Source: Paracyclopina nana (Eukaryota; Arthropoda; Copepoda; Cyclopoida; Cyclopettidae). From it: a DNA stretch of 64,000 nucleotides. Every line of letters starts with the position of its first letter. Positions within the stretch are counted from its first letter, which is position 1. The notes under the pieces were generated by a model. It was not told the DNA's origin. It saw only the letters and a list, made by a program, of their open reading frames with translations, and did not search any database. Both the position numbers and the translations under genes were made by a program. Shown in pieces: positions 1 to 16,733 of this stretch. The DNA is taken from assembly GCA_019096065.1 (NCBI GenBank), contig JAGUCH010000003.1:4774001-4838000 (forward strand), in the 5' to 3' direction.

Positions 1-75
1 TTGTCTCAAAACTGGTTTTTCTTGTGGGAAAACCACTCTGCGCCGTAACAAAACGCTTCGTTCGTTCATCCAGTT

Positions 76-1857
76 ATGACAAACATCATGGCTAAGGTGC
101 TTGGCAGATCCCATTCTTACTTGTTACTGCTTCTTTGCATCACCTCAAGGGTACAAGCTATGGACTACGAGTGCCAAGTCATCGAAGGAAACAGTGCTGT
201 GTTGACCAATTGCTCTTTTCCATTCAAATTTGAAAATCAACTCTTTTACGGGTGCATTACAAACGCCGATCCAGAAGGGAAACTTTGGTGTTCCACCAAA
301 ACAAACCCAGACACATACGAGCATATTGAAGGAAATGGGTATTGGGGGCATTGCGATTCTGAATCGTGCCCAAAAGACCAAGATTTCAACGATAGCAATG
401 AAATTGCTCTCGAATTTGAGAAGCAAATAGAACAGTTGAAAAGTGATGCAAACACCCGCTCCTCTGACATTCTTTGTCCTTGCATTGATTTTCGAGAGTG
501 TAAGTGGAGCTCAGAACTGATTGGCTTTGCTAATAGAATAAACAAAAGGCATCCAGCGTATGCCAAAGTGCTATCATTCATAAGAAAAGAAGTCTGCGAC
601 CCTGGGACTTTTGGTGTCAATTGCTGCGGACACACGAGCGCAGTTCCATCAAGTACAACTTCTGCTATTCCATCCCAATCCCCAGAAGCCACATCAACGC
701 CTGAGTTAACCTCCACCGACGCTCCTCAAGACCAAATGGTAAGAAGATGCACAGTCTGTCCCGTAGATTTCAACGCACTTCTTCGATAACCTGAAGTGCT
801 AAAAATCAACAGGATAGGCTGTATAGTAAGTTTTTCCATAATCAATAAAAAGAAAACATCAAGGATTTGGGAACGTGGATCCCTACAAGCTCGGAGAAAT
901 GTGGAACAAGGATCAATCCACTCAACGTTGTGGGAGGGAAAAATGCTCCCATAGGCTATTTTCCTTTTGTGGCTCTTTTGGGATTCAGAAAAGAAGAAAA
1001 TAACCAAGTTTACTTTACATGCGGAGGATCTGTCTTGAACAAGTGGTACATTATGACCGCTGCACATTGCTTCATCAACGACTATCCAGTGTAACTCTTC
1101 ACTAAGGCTGCGTGACCATGTCCTCAACTTTGTTCCTGTATTTATAGCGAAATTCGGCTTGGAGAGCACATAGTGGGCTCCGATCCGGATTGCACCAACG
1201 GCAACGTGGGCTGCTCTCCCAAGTTGATTGTACGTAAACCAGCCAAAGTCATCATTCACGAGGGCTACAATTCTGATAATCCAGCATCTATCAACGACAT
1301 AGCACTCATACGAGTTGATGAAGCAATCCCTCTGCATACCGAAAACAAAGACTTGTCCGGAGTGATGCCAGTATGCATTCCATTTGATGAGGACGATGAG
1401 GGGAGAGTCCTCAGAGAAAATGACCAGCTCGTAGTCGTTGGATGGGGCAAGGTTACGAAGAATCGGAGAATCACTCAAGAAAACTATTTGCTTTTTCAAG
1501 TAGCCATAAGGCACCTGCAACAAGCGACTGTGCCCGCAGTGTCCCGCTTAAGATGCGAAAAAATTGAAATTTACTCCGAGCTTGACCCAACGTACCAGCT
1601 ATGCGCAGGAGGAGAACCAGGTTTGTTGCACATTACAGAAACCATGTACTATATATTGGCAAATTCTTAAAGGAGTGGACAGTTGCAACGGAGACTCAGG
1701 GGGCCCTCTAGTATATCAAGGACCAAATGCTGAAGCTCCCTGGTATCAGGTTGGAATTGTGAGCTTTGGCACAAAAGAGTGCGGGAAAGGAACCCCAGGC
1801 GTTTACACCAGGGTCACTGCTTATTTAGACTGGATAAAGGAAAAACTGGAACCATAA
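76..1857 (+). CDS. Secreted FN2-CLIP-trypsin-like serine protease
   Basis: Four exons join in frame: 76-738, 864-1090, 1148-1620 and 1673-1857, giving about 515 aa. A signal peptide (hydrophobic run LLLLLCIT near residue 17) is followed by a fibronectin type II domain (CSFPFKF ... WCSTKT ... YWGHC). A six-Cys CLIP-like region follows (CPCIDFREC ... VNCCG), then a Ser/Thr/Pro-rich linker and an S1 protease domain. The triad is His in TAAHC, Asp in NDIALIRV and Ser in GDSGGPL. The Asp in [10 protein letters not shown] occupies the S1-pocket position, so trypsin-like specificity is expected. The presumed activation site reads NPLN/VVGG, so P1 is Asn rather than Arg. CLIP proteases normally act in extracellular cascades such as coagulation, melanisation or Toll signalling; the role here is inferred. 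The FN2 domain in front of CLIP is unusual. An AATAAA lies just after the stop. Confidence 0.85.
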
Positions 1858-1860
1858 GGA

Positions 1861-1866
1861 AATAAA
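1861..1866 (+). terminator. AATAAA poly(A) signal of the serine protease gene
   Basis: AATAAA starts 4 bases after the TAA stop at 1855-1857. A second AATAAA lies about 20 bases further on. Confidence 0.55.
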
Positions 1867-3149
1867 CTTAAAGCTGTATCTTTAATAAAAAAAGACTTAT
1901 CATAAAAAAAATTGTAACACCAGGGAGGGAGCTTGTAGCTATTTTGCTCCGTATCTATGGAGCCAGATAAGAGATGAAGACAAGCTTGTACCAATTTAGA
2001 AAGCTACAAGCCCTAAGGTTTCCAACGCGACGTTAAGCTGAAATATTTTTGGTTGTGGAGCTAAACGCCTTTATGCTGCTAGTCCTATTTTATTTGCATA
2101 ACACATTCGAAGCTTATATGGACAATCTTAAAAGCATTGAAAATGAATTTAGTCAAAAAGAATTGTTGGTGTGATAAGAAATAATTTTATTGGTTTACCC
2201 CAAAGTAAAACGAGAAATGGACCGTGAAGATAAAACGCAAAAATTCCCACATTTGCATTGGTGCGAATATTTTGCGATTTATCCTTTTTTAAAACGCTTT
2301 ACCCACACCCAATCAAACTATATCATTATCCGTCAGAATCAACATTTTAAAAGTTTTTTAGGGGCAATGCTTTGTTCCATGGCAGCAGACTGACTTCGCG
2401 TGAATTCCGCATTAATGCAGAAAAACGTTGCTAAGTGGCGCAGGGCAAAGAAAGCACTTCTTTATCTCCTGAAAACTCCGTAGTAGCATAGTAGCGTTGG
2501 GAAAATCCCGGTTTTTACTTACGCCACAAATTCAATACAGATGACCCATATTCTGATGAGGCTTTTTTAAAGTTTATTTGTGCGTAATTTGCTCTCTTTT
2601 TCTTCACTTAAAGCATAGTCTCGTAAATTATAAAGTGGGAAAAAACTGCGTTATTTTGAGCTCACGTCGTCATTCTTTAGGAGAGCATTTCATAGCGAGA
2701 ATCAGTGGGAATTTCACCCATGATGGCGGCAACTTAAAACATATGAACAAATTTAGATTTTGAGGCTATTAGCGCGTACGGTTCGAGCTATAAAAACTCT
2801 TCAAAGCAAACGTGATATTTCGTAGGAAGCGCGTCGCAGCAACAGGATCTGTCAGCCTTTCACCATGTTTTGCTTCGACGGAGTTTCCTCCAATTGAAAG
2901 GGGCGTAACACCTATAAAAGCACTAACGCTCATGGGAAAGTCTTCAGTAGAAGTCTCAACAGCTCAAAGAAAAGGTCGAGTTGGAACTAAATGTTTGATT
3001 TTGATCACTTTGTGTCCATTCTCAACTCACTCTCAGACTTAGAAGCACACAACGTTTTTTACGGCGAAAGAGGGTAAGGACGTGCAAAAATTGGAGGCAT
3101 CGAAACCAATCATGACAAGGTTCAATTGCTTAGGTTAAATAGCAACACC
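1867..3149. other. Intergenic, no gene recognised
   Basis: This AT-rich stretch holds only short ORFs (for example 2190-2393 and 2812-3042) without recognisable domains or paired splice sites. It ends just before the upstream first exon of the LRR gene. Confidence 0.5.
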
Positions 3150-4924
3150 ATGGTTTTCGACAACGATTTCGATGAGAACCGCAACAATGCAATGGCCAGA
3201 ATTCAAGCATTAAGAGCAGCGAGTTGCGTCAAGATTTTGGGCAAAGGCGTGATACGAGTAGTGCACAGAGTTGATGATGCAAAGGAGAACAATAATTTAG
3301 GTAAGAGTTTCTTATGCTCAAGTACCAATGCAATGCAATGCATGCGTGACCAAGCAATCAAAGAAGTCATAATTGGATGCGCCATAAAAGTCACTTTCCT
3401 CATTTTATCAAGCAATATGTTGCTGAATAAGAGATTTCCCTCTAGTTTCCCTCGAATCAAAGCAAATATAGGGGTGAAGTTTAGCATCTGCCAAAGTTGG
3501 ATTGCATACAGAAATATAGCCTAGGTGCAGTATGTTTCTCCCCCCGAGCATATCTGCTATAGCTGTTTAGCTCAGCGGCACATCGTGACCTTTACTAAGA
3601 CTAAAAGTGAAACGTGCTAGCAAGCTGAAGCAGCACGAAGTTTCGTACGTCAGTATGCAAGAGAAAATCAGCTAGCTGCAGCTCCTGCTTGCTTCAAACT
3701 TGCACCGAGTGAAAAGATTTTTTTCCACCTTCGCCGGCCTGCCAAAACCAGGCTATTGAGAATAATCCTGCAATGGCACATTCAGTCCAAAGAGTGGTAC
3801 AACGATGTGAGGACGCTAAAAAGAATGGCGGGGCTTTTGGTAAGATTTCCAATAATTGCCAATGCAATCGGATATTTATACTTTTTAACATTCCACGCTA
3901 GTTCGACCCATTTTAGTTCAGTTTTTGAGGGAGTTAAAACAAAAAAGCATTCAGTGGCCTACTTAACTTTTTCTTTTCCTTTTCTACACTTCAGAAAGAG
4001 TTTGAAAATAGCAGTTCAGATTTTTGAAAGAATTTCAAAGAAAAGGCAAAAGGTAGATGGATCGAAGGGAGAAATTTGGTTGAAAGTTTGCCTCTCCGTT
4101 GTCCTTGGTTTAGTAGGCCGCGACGAGGCGTCGTGCGGCTTGGTTACATGCGAGCGCATGCCAAACTTTCACCGCAGCAGCAACGATTATGACTATTATT
4201 AGCAGCAAATACACATCTTCTTCATTTAGACCTCTCTGGCTGTCAACTGATTCAAGTCCCGGATGCCATCTACATGTTGATGAAGGACACCCAATTGACA
4301 GCATGCAACCTCTCATCGAATGTCATCACAAAGATCCCTCCAAAATTCCCCACCAATTTCAACTTTATTACTGGTAAGTTGCCTTACAAAAACTCCAGTT
4401 TTCCCCTCTCGGCAAGATGCCAAGTGAGGCAAGAAAAGTGCAAAAAAAGGGAAATAACACTATTGGGATTTCCCCGTGCCCTTTTTGTAAATGAAACAAA
4501 GCAAAGGTTGCAGTTAAACATCTCTCTTGCAGATCTGAATTTGTCCCAGAACAGAATGTCATCACTGCCTGAGGAGATTTCAGAATGCACGCAACTCGAG
4601 ACCGTGGACATTTCTCATAACTCGTTTATAGCCTTGCCCCCGTGCCTTTTGAGCCTGCCAAAGATTAGCAAAATCAATGCCAGGAAAAACTTCATAGCTG
4701 GTACGTTTTGAGTGCACTTTATATTTGCTAACAGACGAGAAATTTCTTAACTTATTGCAGAAGTGGAAGTTGAAATGATTAGAGCCTGTAGTAGCTTGGA
4801 GACGCTTAACTTGGAAGACAATCCTCTGAGCAGAGCTTGCCAAGACAACCTAGCCTCTATCACTAGTGTCAGGATTTTGGTAACTCCCAGAGATCTGGAA
4901 GAGTGGGAAGACCTGTCTATCTAA
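3150..4924 (+). CDS. LRRC20: Leucine-rich repeat protein, LRRC20-like, with two alternative first exons
   Basis: The downstream form joins 3773-3839, 4203-4373, 4533-4700 and 4761-4924 in frame for 189 aa, close to the usual length of LRRC20. LRR motifs are evident (HLDLSGCQLIQVPDAIY, DLNLSQNRMSSLPEE, TVDISHNSF, LETLNLEDNPL). All introns have GT-AG ends and phase 1. A second candidate first exon at 3150-3300 also starts with ATG, ends in phase 1 before GTAAGA, and encodes a related ending: RVVHRVDDAKENN compared with RVVQRCEDAKKNG at 3773-3839. Either could splice to 4203, giving proteins that differ only at the N-terminus. The family is cytoplasmic with poorly known function. The upstream exon rests on similarity and phase only. 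Confidence 0.8.
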
Positions 4925-6079
4925 ATTCGTTGTGCCAAATACGATATTTTTTATATAACACTCATGTGATCACTTTTTTAAATACTCAACACTTCTTTCC
5001 TGTCTGATTTTTGTAAAGTACTGTAATAGGAGGTAATATTTCTATTATTATGGATGAGGCATCTAGTCAGGTGTGTTTTGATAGTATACATACAACTTAA
5101 GTTGATCCCCCCCTACCCTCTTAACTCTCTTTACACTTATACTATAAGCTTGGCAAAGAATAGACAATATCAGAGATCAAAATTGCATTTCAGCTCTTTG
5201 AACATGATTTGCTAAGGGTACCAATTCGGATATAGATCGCTAATTAGTATTTTCTCTCCAGCTCTAAAAATCCACAACACTAATACACAGCAACCCTCTT
5301 ATCATTGTACATCTCTATCTGTATAAAACTGTACCAAAAACGTGTGAAATACAGATTTGATTGTAACACTCAAAGATGTAGCCAATTTATTTAGTAGCAG
5401 ACATTAGGCTGCTTTGAAAGTGGAGCAGCACTGAAGAAGTAGTACTATGTCATCTGGAGCAGCTCGCACATGTGGAATAAAAGAACGAGAAGCACCAGTG
5501 CTCAAAGTAGTTGGGATCGGCAGATGAGCAAGTGAAGTTGTCCGCCCAAAAACCAATGTGATTGCTGGCTAGAAGAGTGAACCGGGGGGATGTTTGACCA
5601 AAAACGACCCCCATATCGCAGAAAGTCATGACATGATACCTTCCAAATTCATCATGGAGCCGTGGAAAGCCAGGTGAAATATTTTCAAAAAGCTACTAGA
5701 GCTTGGATGTAAATAGCTTGCATGCAAGGTACTTGTGAAACTAAAAACATTAGTAGCAATTCAGAATTATTACTGCATGTACCAAGACATCATTTTTGAA
5801 AAGATTGCGAAAGGGAATTAATCATATGTTGCTGAATGCGAAACAAGTGGAATAACGCGTCTCATGTGGCATCACTTCAAGGAGAGGGTGTTGCTTGACA
5901 AGTATTATGAGTTTCAAATGTCACTTGGGTGGCTTTTTCTGCAAGGAAACATATGGCAAAAGATGTGACCCAATTCTCGACATCTTATCATGATGCTGCA
6001 CAAATCATTTTTGCTTTCCCATTCGTATGTATTTAAATTTGTTTCTAGGCGGATCCTACCGAGCAGGAGGCTCTGCCTG
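4925..6079. other. Intergenic, no gene recognised
   Basis: AT-rich spacer between the LRR gene and the collagen gene. I see no convincing ORF, tRNA or repeat here. It should hold the 3' UTR of the LRR gene and the promoter of the collagen gene, but no clear signal was recognised. Confidence 0.45.
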
Positions 6080-11224
<5,145 letters not shown>

Positions 11225-11387
11225 TCAAAACTAGTACAAACTTCTCGGCTCACCATTAAAACTACCCCATATTTTACTATTTGTTTTGTGCTCAGTATCT
11301 TTACATTGTCGGTTTAAATGACTTGAACATGAATGCTAATACACGTAATACTGGTGAAGGTGACAAAATACTCGTATCGTAAATAGC

Positions 11388-11393
11388 AATAAA
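11388..11393 (+). terminator. AATAAA poly(A) signal of the collagen gene
   Basis: AATAAA about 165 bases after the collagen stop, the first good candidate in the 3' flank. Confidence 0.45.
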
Positions 11394-12222
11394 ATTCTTA
11401 CCGAGAGGCTTTCCCTTGAAAATACGCAATGTCGATCAACTCACTGATGCCCTGTCGAATGGTGTTCTATTCAATGGCAAGCCGCAACTTTCCGCTTTTC
11501 ACACCCAGTTGATTTGACGCACAAAACATTTCACTGATGGAAAATCGAGAATTTGCAGAACTAATCGTGATTCGTGATTCGGGAATTGAAAAATGAGAAT
11601 GCTGAGTAGAGTAAGTAGAGTAACACGATGATTGCGCGCGAGCTAGTAAAAGCCGAGATGAAAACTGAGTCAGCTGACGATGACCTCAGCGACCAGCTTG
11701 CTTACGCGCGCGCATTCACCAAATAATCTTGAATCTTCTTTCGTTGAAAAAGCTTTCTAAATAATGACGTGTTCATCTGCATCCCTTCCGATGATAAGGA
11801 AACCCTCATAAATGTGCAATTCGCATCAAGGCCAAATTAATGAAGGCATATCATGCAGTTGATCCGATAGCACCCAGGTATTTTTTGCCGTATTATCATT
11901 AGAGCATTATTTTCTGAAAGACCCTGACCCACACTTTTTCAACGTTCAAGTCCGCAAGTCGCTCGTCAAAAAGGTGAGCAAATATTGTAAGTTTCCGGCA
12001 ATTGAATTGAAGCCTTGCATTGAGCTGGTAATTGTACCCAACAAATACCAACACAAAACCAGTTTTGTCGTTTTTTGAATCCTTGACAAATCCTCGTTCC
12101 ATTGTTGGTAAAGGTACAACTTTTCGCTTGCCGACAGCAAATATTTGGAAGTACGTCCTAGGTTTGCTATACCAAGGTGGTCAGTTGAGATTGAGCCTTT
12201 GAGTGAGGTAGAGGTTCACAAA
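11394..12222. other. Intergenic, possible promoter region of the IGFBP-FN2 gene
   Basis: No coding exon was recognised. Around 11670 a TGAGTCAG (AP-1/MARE-like) motif runs into the perfect palindrome GTCAGCTGAC, flanked by GCGCGC runs near 11635 and 11707. This is suggestive of regulatory DNA only. Confidence 0.3.
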
Positions 12223-13364
12223 ATGGTCACCATGAGGCATATCATATTTTTTCTGGCAGTAGTGATTGCCCACGTGAATGCTTTGAGTTGCTTCTGCGGA
12301 CAAAGTCCTTGCGAGGTATGAAAATTCTTCACCATCGATCATTATGACAAATGGGCCATTATAAATATGCTCCTTTTAGGTGCCAAAATGCTGTCCAAGT
12401 GGAAAACTGACTCTTGACGCCTGTGGATGCTGCCCAGTCTGCGCGAAGGGTGAGAAAGAGGCATGCGGAGGACCTTTTCGTATAAGTGGCGCATGCGTTT
12501 CCGAATTGAATTGCCTGAGAAAATGTGGTAAAACAATTCCCATTTTTTGCGAGTATTTCGTGTCTAACGACTGACTGCCTTTGTCCACTAGACTGTAAGG
12601 CCTACGTCAATGCTACGAATCAAGAAACGGACTGCGTTTTCCCTTTCAAGTTCAAAGGCGTGGAATACAACGAGTGCACAAAGGATCATTCTGACAATGG
12701 CAAACCATGGTGTGCCACTGAGGTGGATTCTGAGGGCGTTGCCATAAACAATCAATGGGGTGACTGTCAATTTAATTGTCCAGGCACAGGTAAAAATTGA
12801 GAGAATTCATTTGATCTCCAATCAGGAAAACATATTTTAGAGTACCCATGTGACGAGTCTGCGTTGTTCAACTTCGAGGGAGTTTGCGTCAAGAAGTCCG
12901 AAACCGAGCAAATGCTTGTGGGCAGTCCCCTGAGCTACTCATTTGACGAAAACTACTCAACCAGCAACGAGGCTACTGAAACATGTCTGGCTCGTGACAC
13001 TGTCAGCCCAATTGAATGCAGATGCGCACCTCCAAGAGCTAACCCTGATCGGGGGGAGGGCTGTCAGCAGGATTTTGGATCCGAAGGACCAAGCAGTGGA
13101 TGGTGCTTTTTGGAGCATGTTCCTGATCCAAACAACCCTTCATTCAATTGCTACCCAGATGCATCGTGGTCTACGTCGCATGGTCGCTTTTATTCTAACA
13201 TGGCTTGTGGTCGCTCCGACACTTTTGAGCTTAATGAACCGACTCTTTTAGAGCCAGAAATTCCCCCACCTCCCCCAACATTCTCTGGTGCTGGCCCTCC
13301 AGCTCCACCTCCATCAGGAGCAAAGCTAATCTTTCCTCCAGCACCTCCCCCGCCTTCTAAGTAA
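12223..13364 (+). CDS. Secreted IGFBP-like plus fibronectin type II protein
   Basis: Exons 12223-12315, 12380-12527, 12592-12789 and 12841-13364 join in frame for 320 aa. A signal peptide (IIFFLAVVIAHVNA) leads into a single IGFBP N-terminal domain with its Cys clusters (CFCGQSPCEVPKCCPSG, ACGCCPVCAKGE). An FN2 domain follows (DCVFPFKFKG ... KPWCATEV ... WGDCQFNC), then a Cys-containing region of about 120 residues I do not recognise, and a proline-rich tail (IPPPPPTF). Single-IGFBP-domain proteins in arthropods are secreted and linked to growth signalling or immunity; the function of this combination is unknown. It is the second FN2 gene in 12 kb. Introns are 52-64 bp. Confidence 0.82.
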
Positions 13365-13565
13365 CACCCAAGTCGGAGAGAAAGGTTGCGTCATTTAATA
13401 TGTCCTTAAAATGTTGCGAAATTGAAAGAGACCAAACGGATTTTTTTGAGGCGCCAGCAAAATTTACTGTATTTACACTTAATTTATGTTGATTATGTAT
13501 CAAATATTTTCAGTTCCATTGCTTTTTTTAGCATTTATTTACAGCTGTAAGCTATTTGGAATTTG

Positions 13566-13571
13566 AATAAA
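13566..13571 (+). terminator. AATAAA poly(A) signal of the IGFBP-FN2 gene
   Basis: AATAAA about 200 bases after the stop at 13364, shortly before the next gene starts at 13718. The 13372-13717 gap is mostly 3' UTR and the next promoter. Confidence 0.55.
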
Positions 13572-13717
13572 GTTATATCATAATTGTCCAATGAAACTTT
13601 GGAGTTGGTAGACTCAGGAGACGATTCGTTCTGTTTACTATTGAAAATGAAAGTTGGTTTCGGTTTTCTACTTGCGTAAAGTATTTGATTTTGATATTTG
13701 GAGTGATATTCAGAAGC

Positions 13718-14749
13718 ATGGGCAAGAAAAATAGGAAAAAAGGATGGGCCTCAGAAGCAATTACGGTTGGAAATCTCACACTATTGAATTACGCAGATGC
13801 TCCAAAAAGCTCAGAGCGTATTGTCAAATCAAAATCTAGCCTTAAACAGCACATTGCAGAATCAACCTCTATCGATCACTTTGATGTTGATGTTGAAAGC
13901 CAAGATGAGGAAGAACCTTACTCTGATAAGCTTAAAAAATCAAAGCCAAACATATCAAATTTGTGGTCTGGCGAAATCGAATATCCTTTTGACTTATGGG
14001 ACATTTTGTCAAACTACGTATTACCCGAGACTTTGTGCATTTATGCGCGTTTGTGTCAAGGAGCATATTCGTCTGTGAATCGCGTCACATTCTGGCTGAA
14101 TTTGTACGAAAAATTTGCCGTGACTGCATCAAGGCAAGCTTTTGCAAAGACCGGCTGTGAATCATTACCAGAACGTTTCAGGGAAGAATATGTGAACAGA
14201 TACTGCCAAGGCAATCTACGAATCAAAGTGATAAGAGCCCTCTTTTACGCTTACGAACCGTTTAGGGGAAGGCTGACATCTGTGAAAAGTCTCGTTGATC
14301 CCCACTCTATTATTGGTTTCACGTGTCTTTCCGCATGGACAGCGAGAAAAATGTCCATGTTTAAGTTCTGCTTCAAGCTTACTTCCAAGCCGACTTCAAT
14401 CAGTGCTTTCCAGAGTCAAAGACCTCCAAATGAATTTGGTGACGATTGGGAAGCCGAAATCCCTGAAGCGGATGTTAGTGTAAGCCAAGAGGAAAGCTGC
14501 GTTCTTCTTCAGCTCGACTGTGATGCTTTTTCATTGCTCCCAGGATTCATTCCTGGGCTTAAAATATTGGACCTTCTGGTCACATCAAGTGGTGATGGAT
14601 TTCGTTACCAAAAGGTTACTCTGAATTTGGGCCCACCTCATGTGCGTCCAGGAAAAGATTCAACAGGAAGATCCACGGCATCTCTAACCATTGGGAATAT
14701 CATGGCAATAAGGCTGTTAAATTGGTACCACCCATTGTATTCAAGCTGA
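13718..14749 (+). CDS. TMEM183: TMEM183 homologue (F-box-like protein)
   Basis: Single-exon ORF of 343 aa. The start at 13718 was chosen because it gives a basic N-terminus (MGKKNRKKGWASEA) followed by NLTLLNYADAP, which corresponds to the N-terminal block of TMEM183; a longer reading from 13685 adds only non-conserved residues. The centre has an F-box-like segment (YPFDLWDILSNYVLPE ... FWLNLYEKF), then a family block (IRALFYAYEPF), and the C-terminus ends RLLNWYHPLY, the typical family ending. The stretch where vertebrate TMEM183 has its transmembrane helix (LLPGFIPGLKILDLLV) is only moderately hydrophobic. Molecular function is not well defined. The stop lies 10 bases from the stop of the convergent TRMT2B-like gene, so the 3' UTRs must overlap. 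Confidence 0.8.
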   Translation: MGKKNRKKGWASEAITVGNLTLLNYADAPKSSERIVKSKSSLKQHIAESTSIDHFDVDVESQDEEEPYSDKLKKSKPNISNLWSGEIEYPFDLWDILSNYVLPETLCIYARLCQGAYSSVNRVTFWLNLYEKFAVTASRQAFAKTGCESLPERFREEYVNRYCQGNLRIKVIRALFYAYEPFRGRLTSVKSLVDPHSIIGFTCLSAWTARKMSMFKFCFKLTSKPTSISAFQSQRPPNEFGDDWEAEIPEADVSVSQEESCVLLQLDCDAFSLLPGFIPGLKILDLLVTSSGDGFRYQKVTLNLGPPHVRPGKDSTGRSTASLTIGNIMAIRLLNWYHPLYSS

Positions 14750-14759
14750 AATAACTATG

Positions 14760-16129
14760 CTACTCCCGAAGCTGCCTATTTTCTAGAGCAAAAGCGTGCT
14801 CAAAATTTGGTGTCTTCGGATATAAATCTAAAATATGGCACCTCTTGAGCCTGTAACATTGATACGGGTCTCTCTTGGAATCGGGCTTGAGCAGTTCAAC
14901 CAAGTTGGATAATGCTTGCTCTTCAGGGTTGGAGGTGAAGTAAATAATTGATCGCACCACATGGCTCCTCTTCAAAGCTCTAATCACTGGCTCAGGAATT
15001 GCGCTGCCTTGTTGAGGATGAAGCAAGACCACAGCTTTCCTGTTTTCAAAGTGAATGTCAACTAGACCAAGCTCCACATCTTTTGCAGTTGCACCAAGGC
15101 GGATATCTGGCAAAGAAAGTCCTTTGTCTTGGGCGTTTAGGCTGGTATTGTCAAGGTTAGCTGATGACGCATCAAAACACATCAATTGATTGGTGAAGGT
15201 TTTGCTATTTGCCATATTTATTCCATGAATGCCAGCGTTGCAATCGTAATCAATCACCACATCGCTAGGCTGAATGCAGGAGCTTTGGAGGTTACGAAAT
15301 AAGTCAATGACGCCCTCAGGATTGACTGGCATCTGGGCAAAAGGTCCGAGCTTAAACTTGAAAAAGCCTATTACTTCTTCCAAGTAATCTCTTCCACTTA
15401 GTTTTTCCACAGCAACTATTCTTCTTCTCTTGATTTCCGATGCTCGAATTGTGATCATATACAAAGATGTGCACTTGTGAGCCATGTTTTCTAACAATTT
15501 TTGCCTCGCTTCTTCCGCTTTCCCAGAGCTGTCAGTATCATTGAAAGTAGCGACTATGCAAATCTGGTCAGTCGCTTTATTGGATTTGATTTTTAACTGC
15601 TTCCACTGTGCACAATCTGCCATCATATTTTGAAAAACCAGTCCAATTTCTCTATGCTCGTCTTTCATGCCAGACACTCCTTCAAGGCTAGACAGCCCTG
15701 TTATAGTATCTTGGCATCTGTATTGCTCGGCAATTTTGTAAGAATAGTAAGTACACTTCTTTGAAATGGGCTCCGCCAAATTTGCTACTTTTGACACTCT
15801 CTTGAGAAAACTGTGGTACTTCTGCACACAAATGGCTTCAGATGGTTTCTTTGATTTCGACTGAGCCTCGTTCGCTCTATGCGTTTCTTTGGGCGGTTGT
15901 TTTATTACTTTCTCGTCTATATTTCTCAGAAAATCTTTTGGACTGACAACCACAACTTTTTTCACTTCCTGTTGCTTGAGGCTTCTCACAAATCTGCTCT
16001 GAACAAAGAAAACTCTGAAAATAAGGCAAAAGGTAGCATTGAAGAAATTGACGCTATAATCAATAGCGCTTACCCAACAGAACGAGATTGAAGGAAGTAT
16101 CTAGACACATTTTGGCAGACTGTAGCCAT
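14760..16129 (-). CDS. TRMT2B: Mitochondrial TRMT2B-like tRNA m5U methyltransferase, probably catalytically dead
   Basis: Two exons, 16129-16074 and 16014-14760, join in frame (GG|A) for 436 aa. The N-terminus is Arg/Ser/Gln-rich without acidic residues (RYFLQSRSVG), as expected of a mitochondrial presequence. The C-terminal half follows the TrmA/TRMT2 fold: KFKLGPFAQMPVN, a SAM-binding region (VVIDYDCNAGIHGI), then SIIYFTSNPEE and a terminal DLYPKTPNFEHAFALE. In active enzymes the motif before NP is S-C-N-P with the nucleophilic Cys; here it is T-S-N-P. The DPPRxG motif is also altered (LLHPQQGS). The frame is open and the exon junction intact, so this looks like a conserved pseudoenzyme rather than a decayed gene. 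Convergent with TMEM183. Confidence 0.75.
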
Positions 16130-16367
16130 GTCTGAACAAATTCTCCTTTTCTTGCGCTTGTTTACTTTTGCTACTTGATAGGTTGCGTGACACTAAACAA
16201 AATAAAAATGGTTCGCTAAATCAAAGGCTCTGTCCATGTGCAGCGTCACTAAATTGTAATTGAGTGATTGAGTCGGAAAATGATCACTGCGGGTGATGCA
16301 TTGCTTGGCAGTGAAAGTGTCGAGGAGTGACTAGCAAATGTACATAACTGCGAACTCTGTTGCAAAG
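16130..16367. other. Spacer between TRMT2B-like gene and the TIR element
   Basis: Probable TRMT2B promoter side. Nothing else recognised. It ends with GTTGCAAAG at 16359-16367, the presumed left target duplication of the next element. Confidence 0.4.
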
Positions 16368-16384
16368 GGGATATACTAAAATAC

Positions 16385-16460
16385 GCAACATGAGCAACAT
16401 GCGCAACATGCTTAATATACGCAATATGCGCAACAAACAACTAAAATGCGCAACATGCTC
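16385..16460. repeat. GCAACATG subterminal array, left end
   Basis: Imperfect tandem units around GCAACATGC and AATATGCGC. They are inverted relative to the array at 25390-25500 and form the inner part of the terminal inverted repeat. Confidence 0.6.
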
Positions 16461-16733
16461 AATATTTTTTTCAACATACAGGTTTGATTTTCTAATTATT
16501 GACTAATTCATGGTAATTAAAAATGTCAGCTTAACAAGCGTAATGTTGTCGGGTCTTGGGGGGTATTCGAACCCCCTACAAATTGGCATGGTGCTGAGGA
16601 CAACTCTCCGAGTACCATCGACACCTTCGCTTCCCGCAAAGGCAAAACACCTTGACACAAGAGAGCAACAATTTAGCGAACAAACGCTGTTTATGGAGCC
16701 ATGGTCGAATCCAGAGGACATTTCCTGGAGCTA

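Noticed and set aside
11672-11690. AP-1/MARE-like TGAGTCAG with palindrome GTCAGCTGAC
   Set aside because: Such short motifs occur often by chance; kept only as a note in the intergenic entry.
15879-16091. Plus-strand ORF opposite TRMT2B exon 1
   Set aside because: The minus strand gives an in-frame two-exon reading with presequence and family C-terminus; the plus ORF has no similarity.
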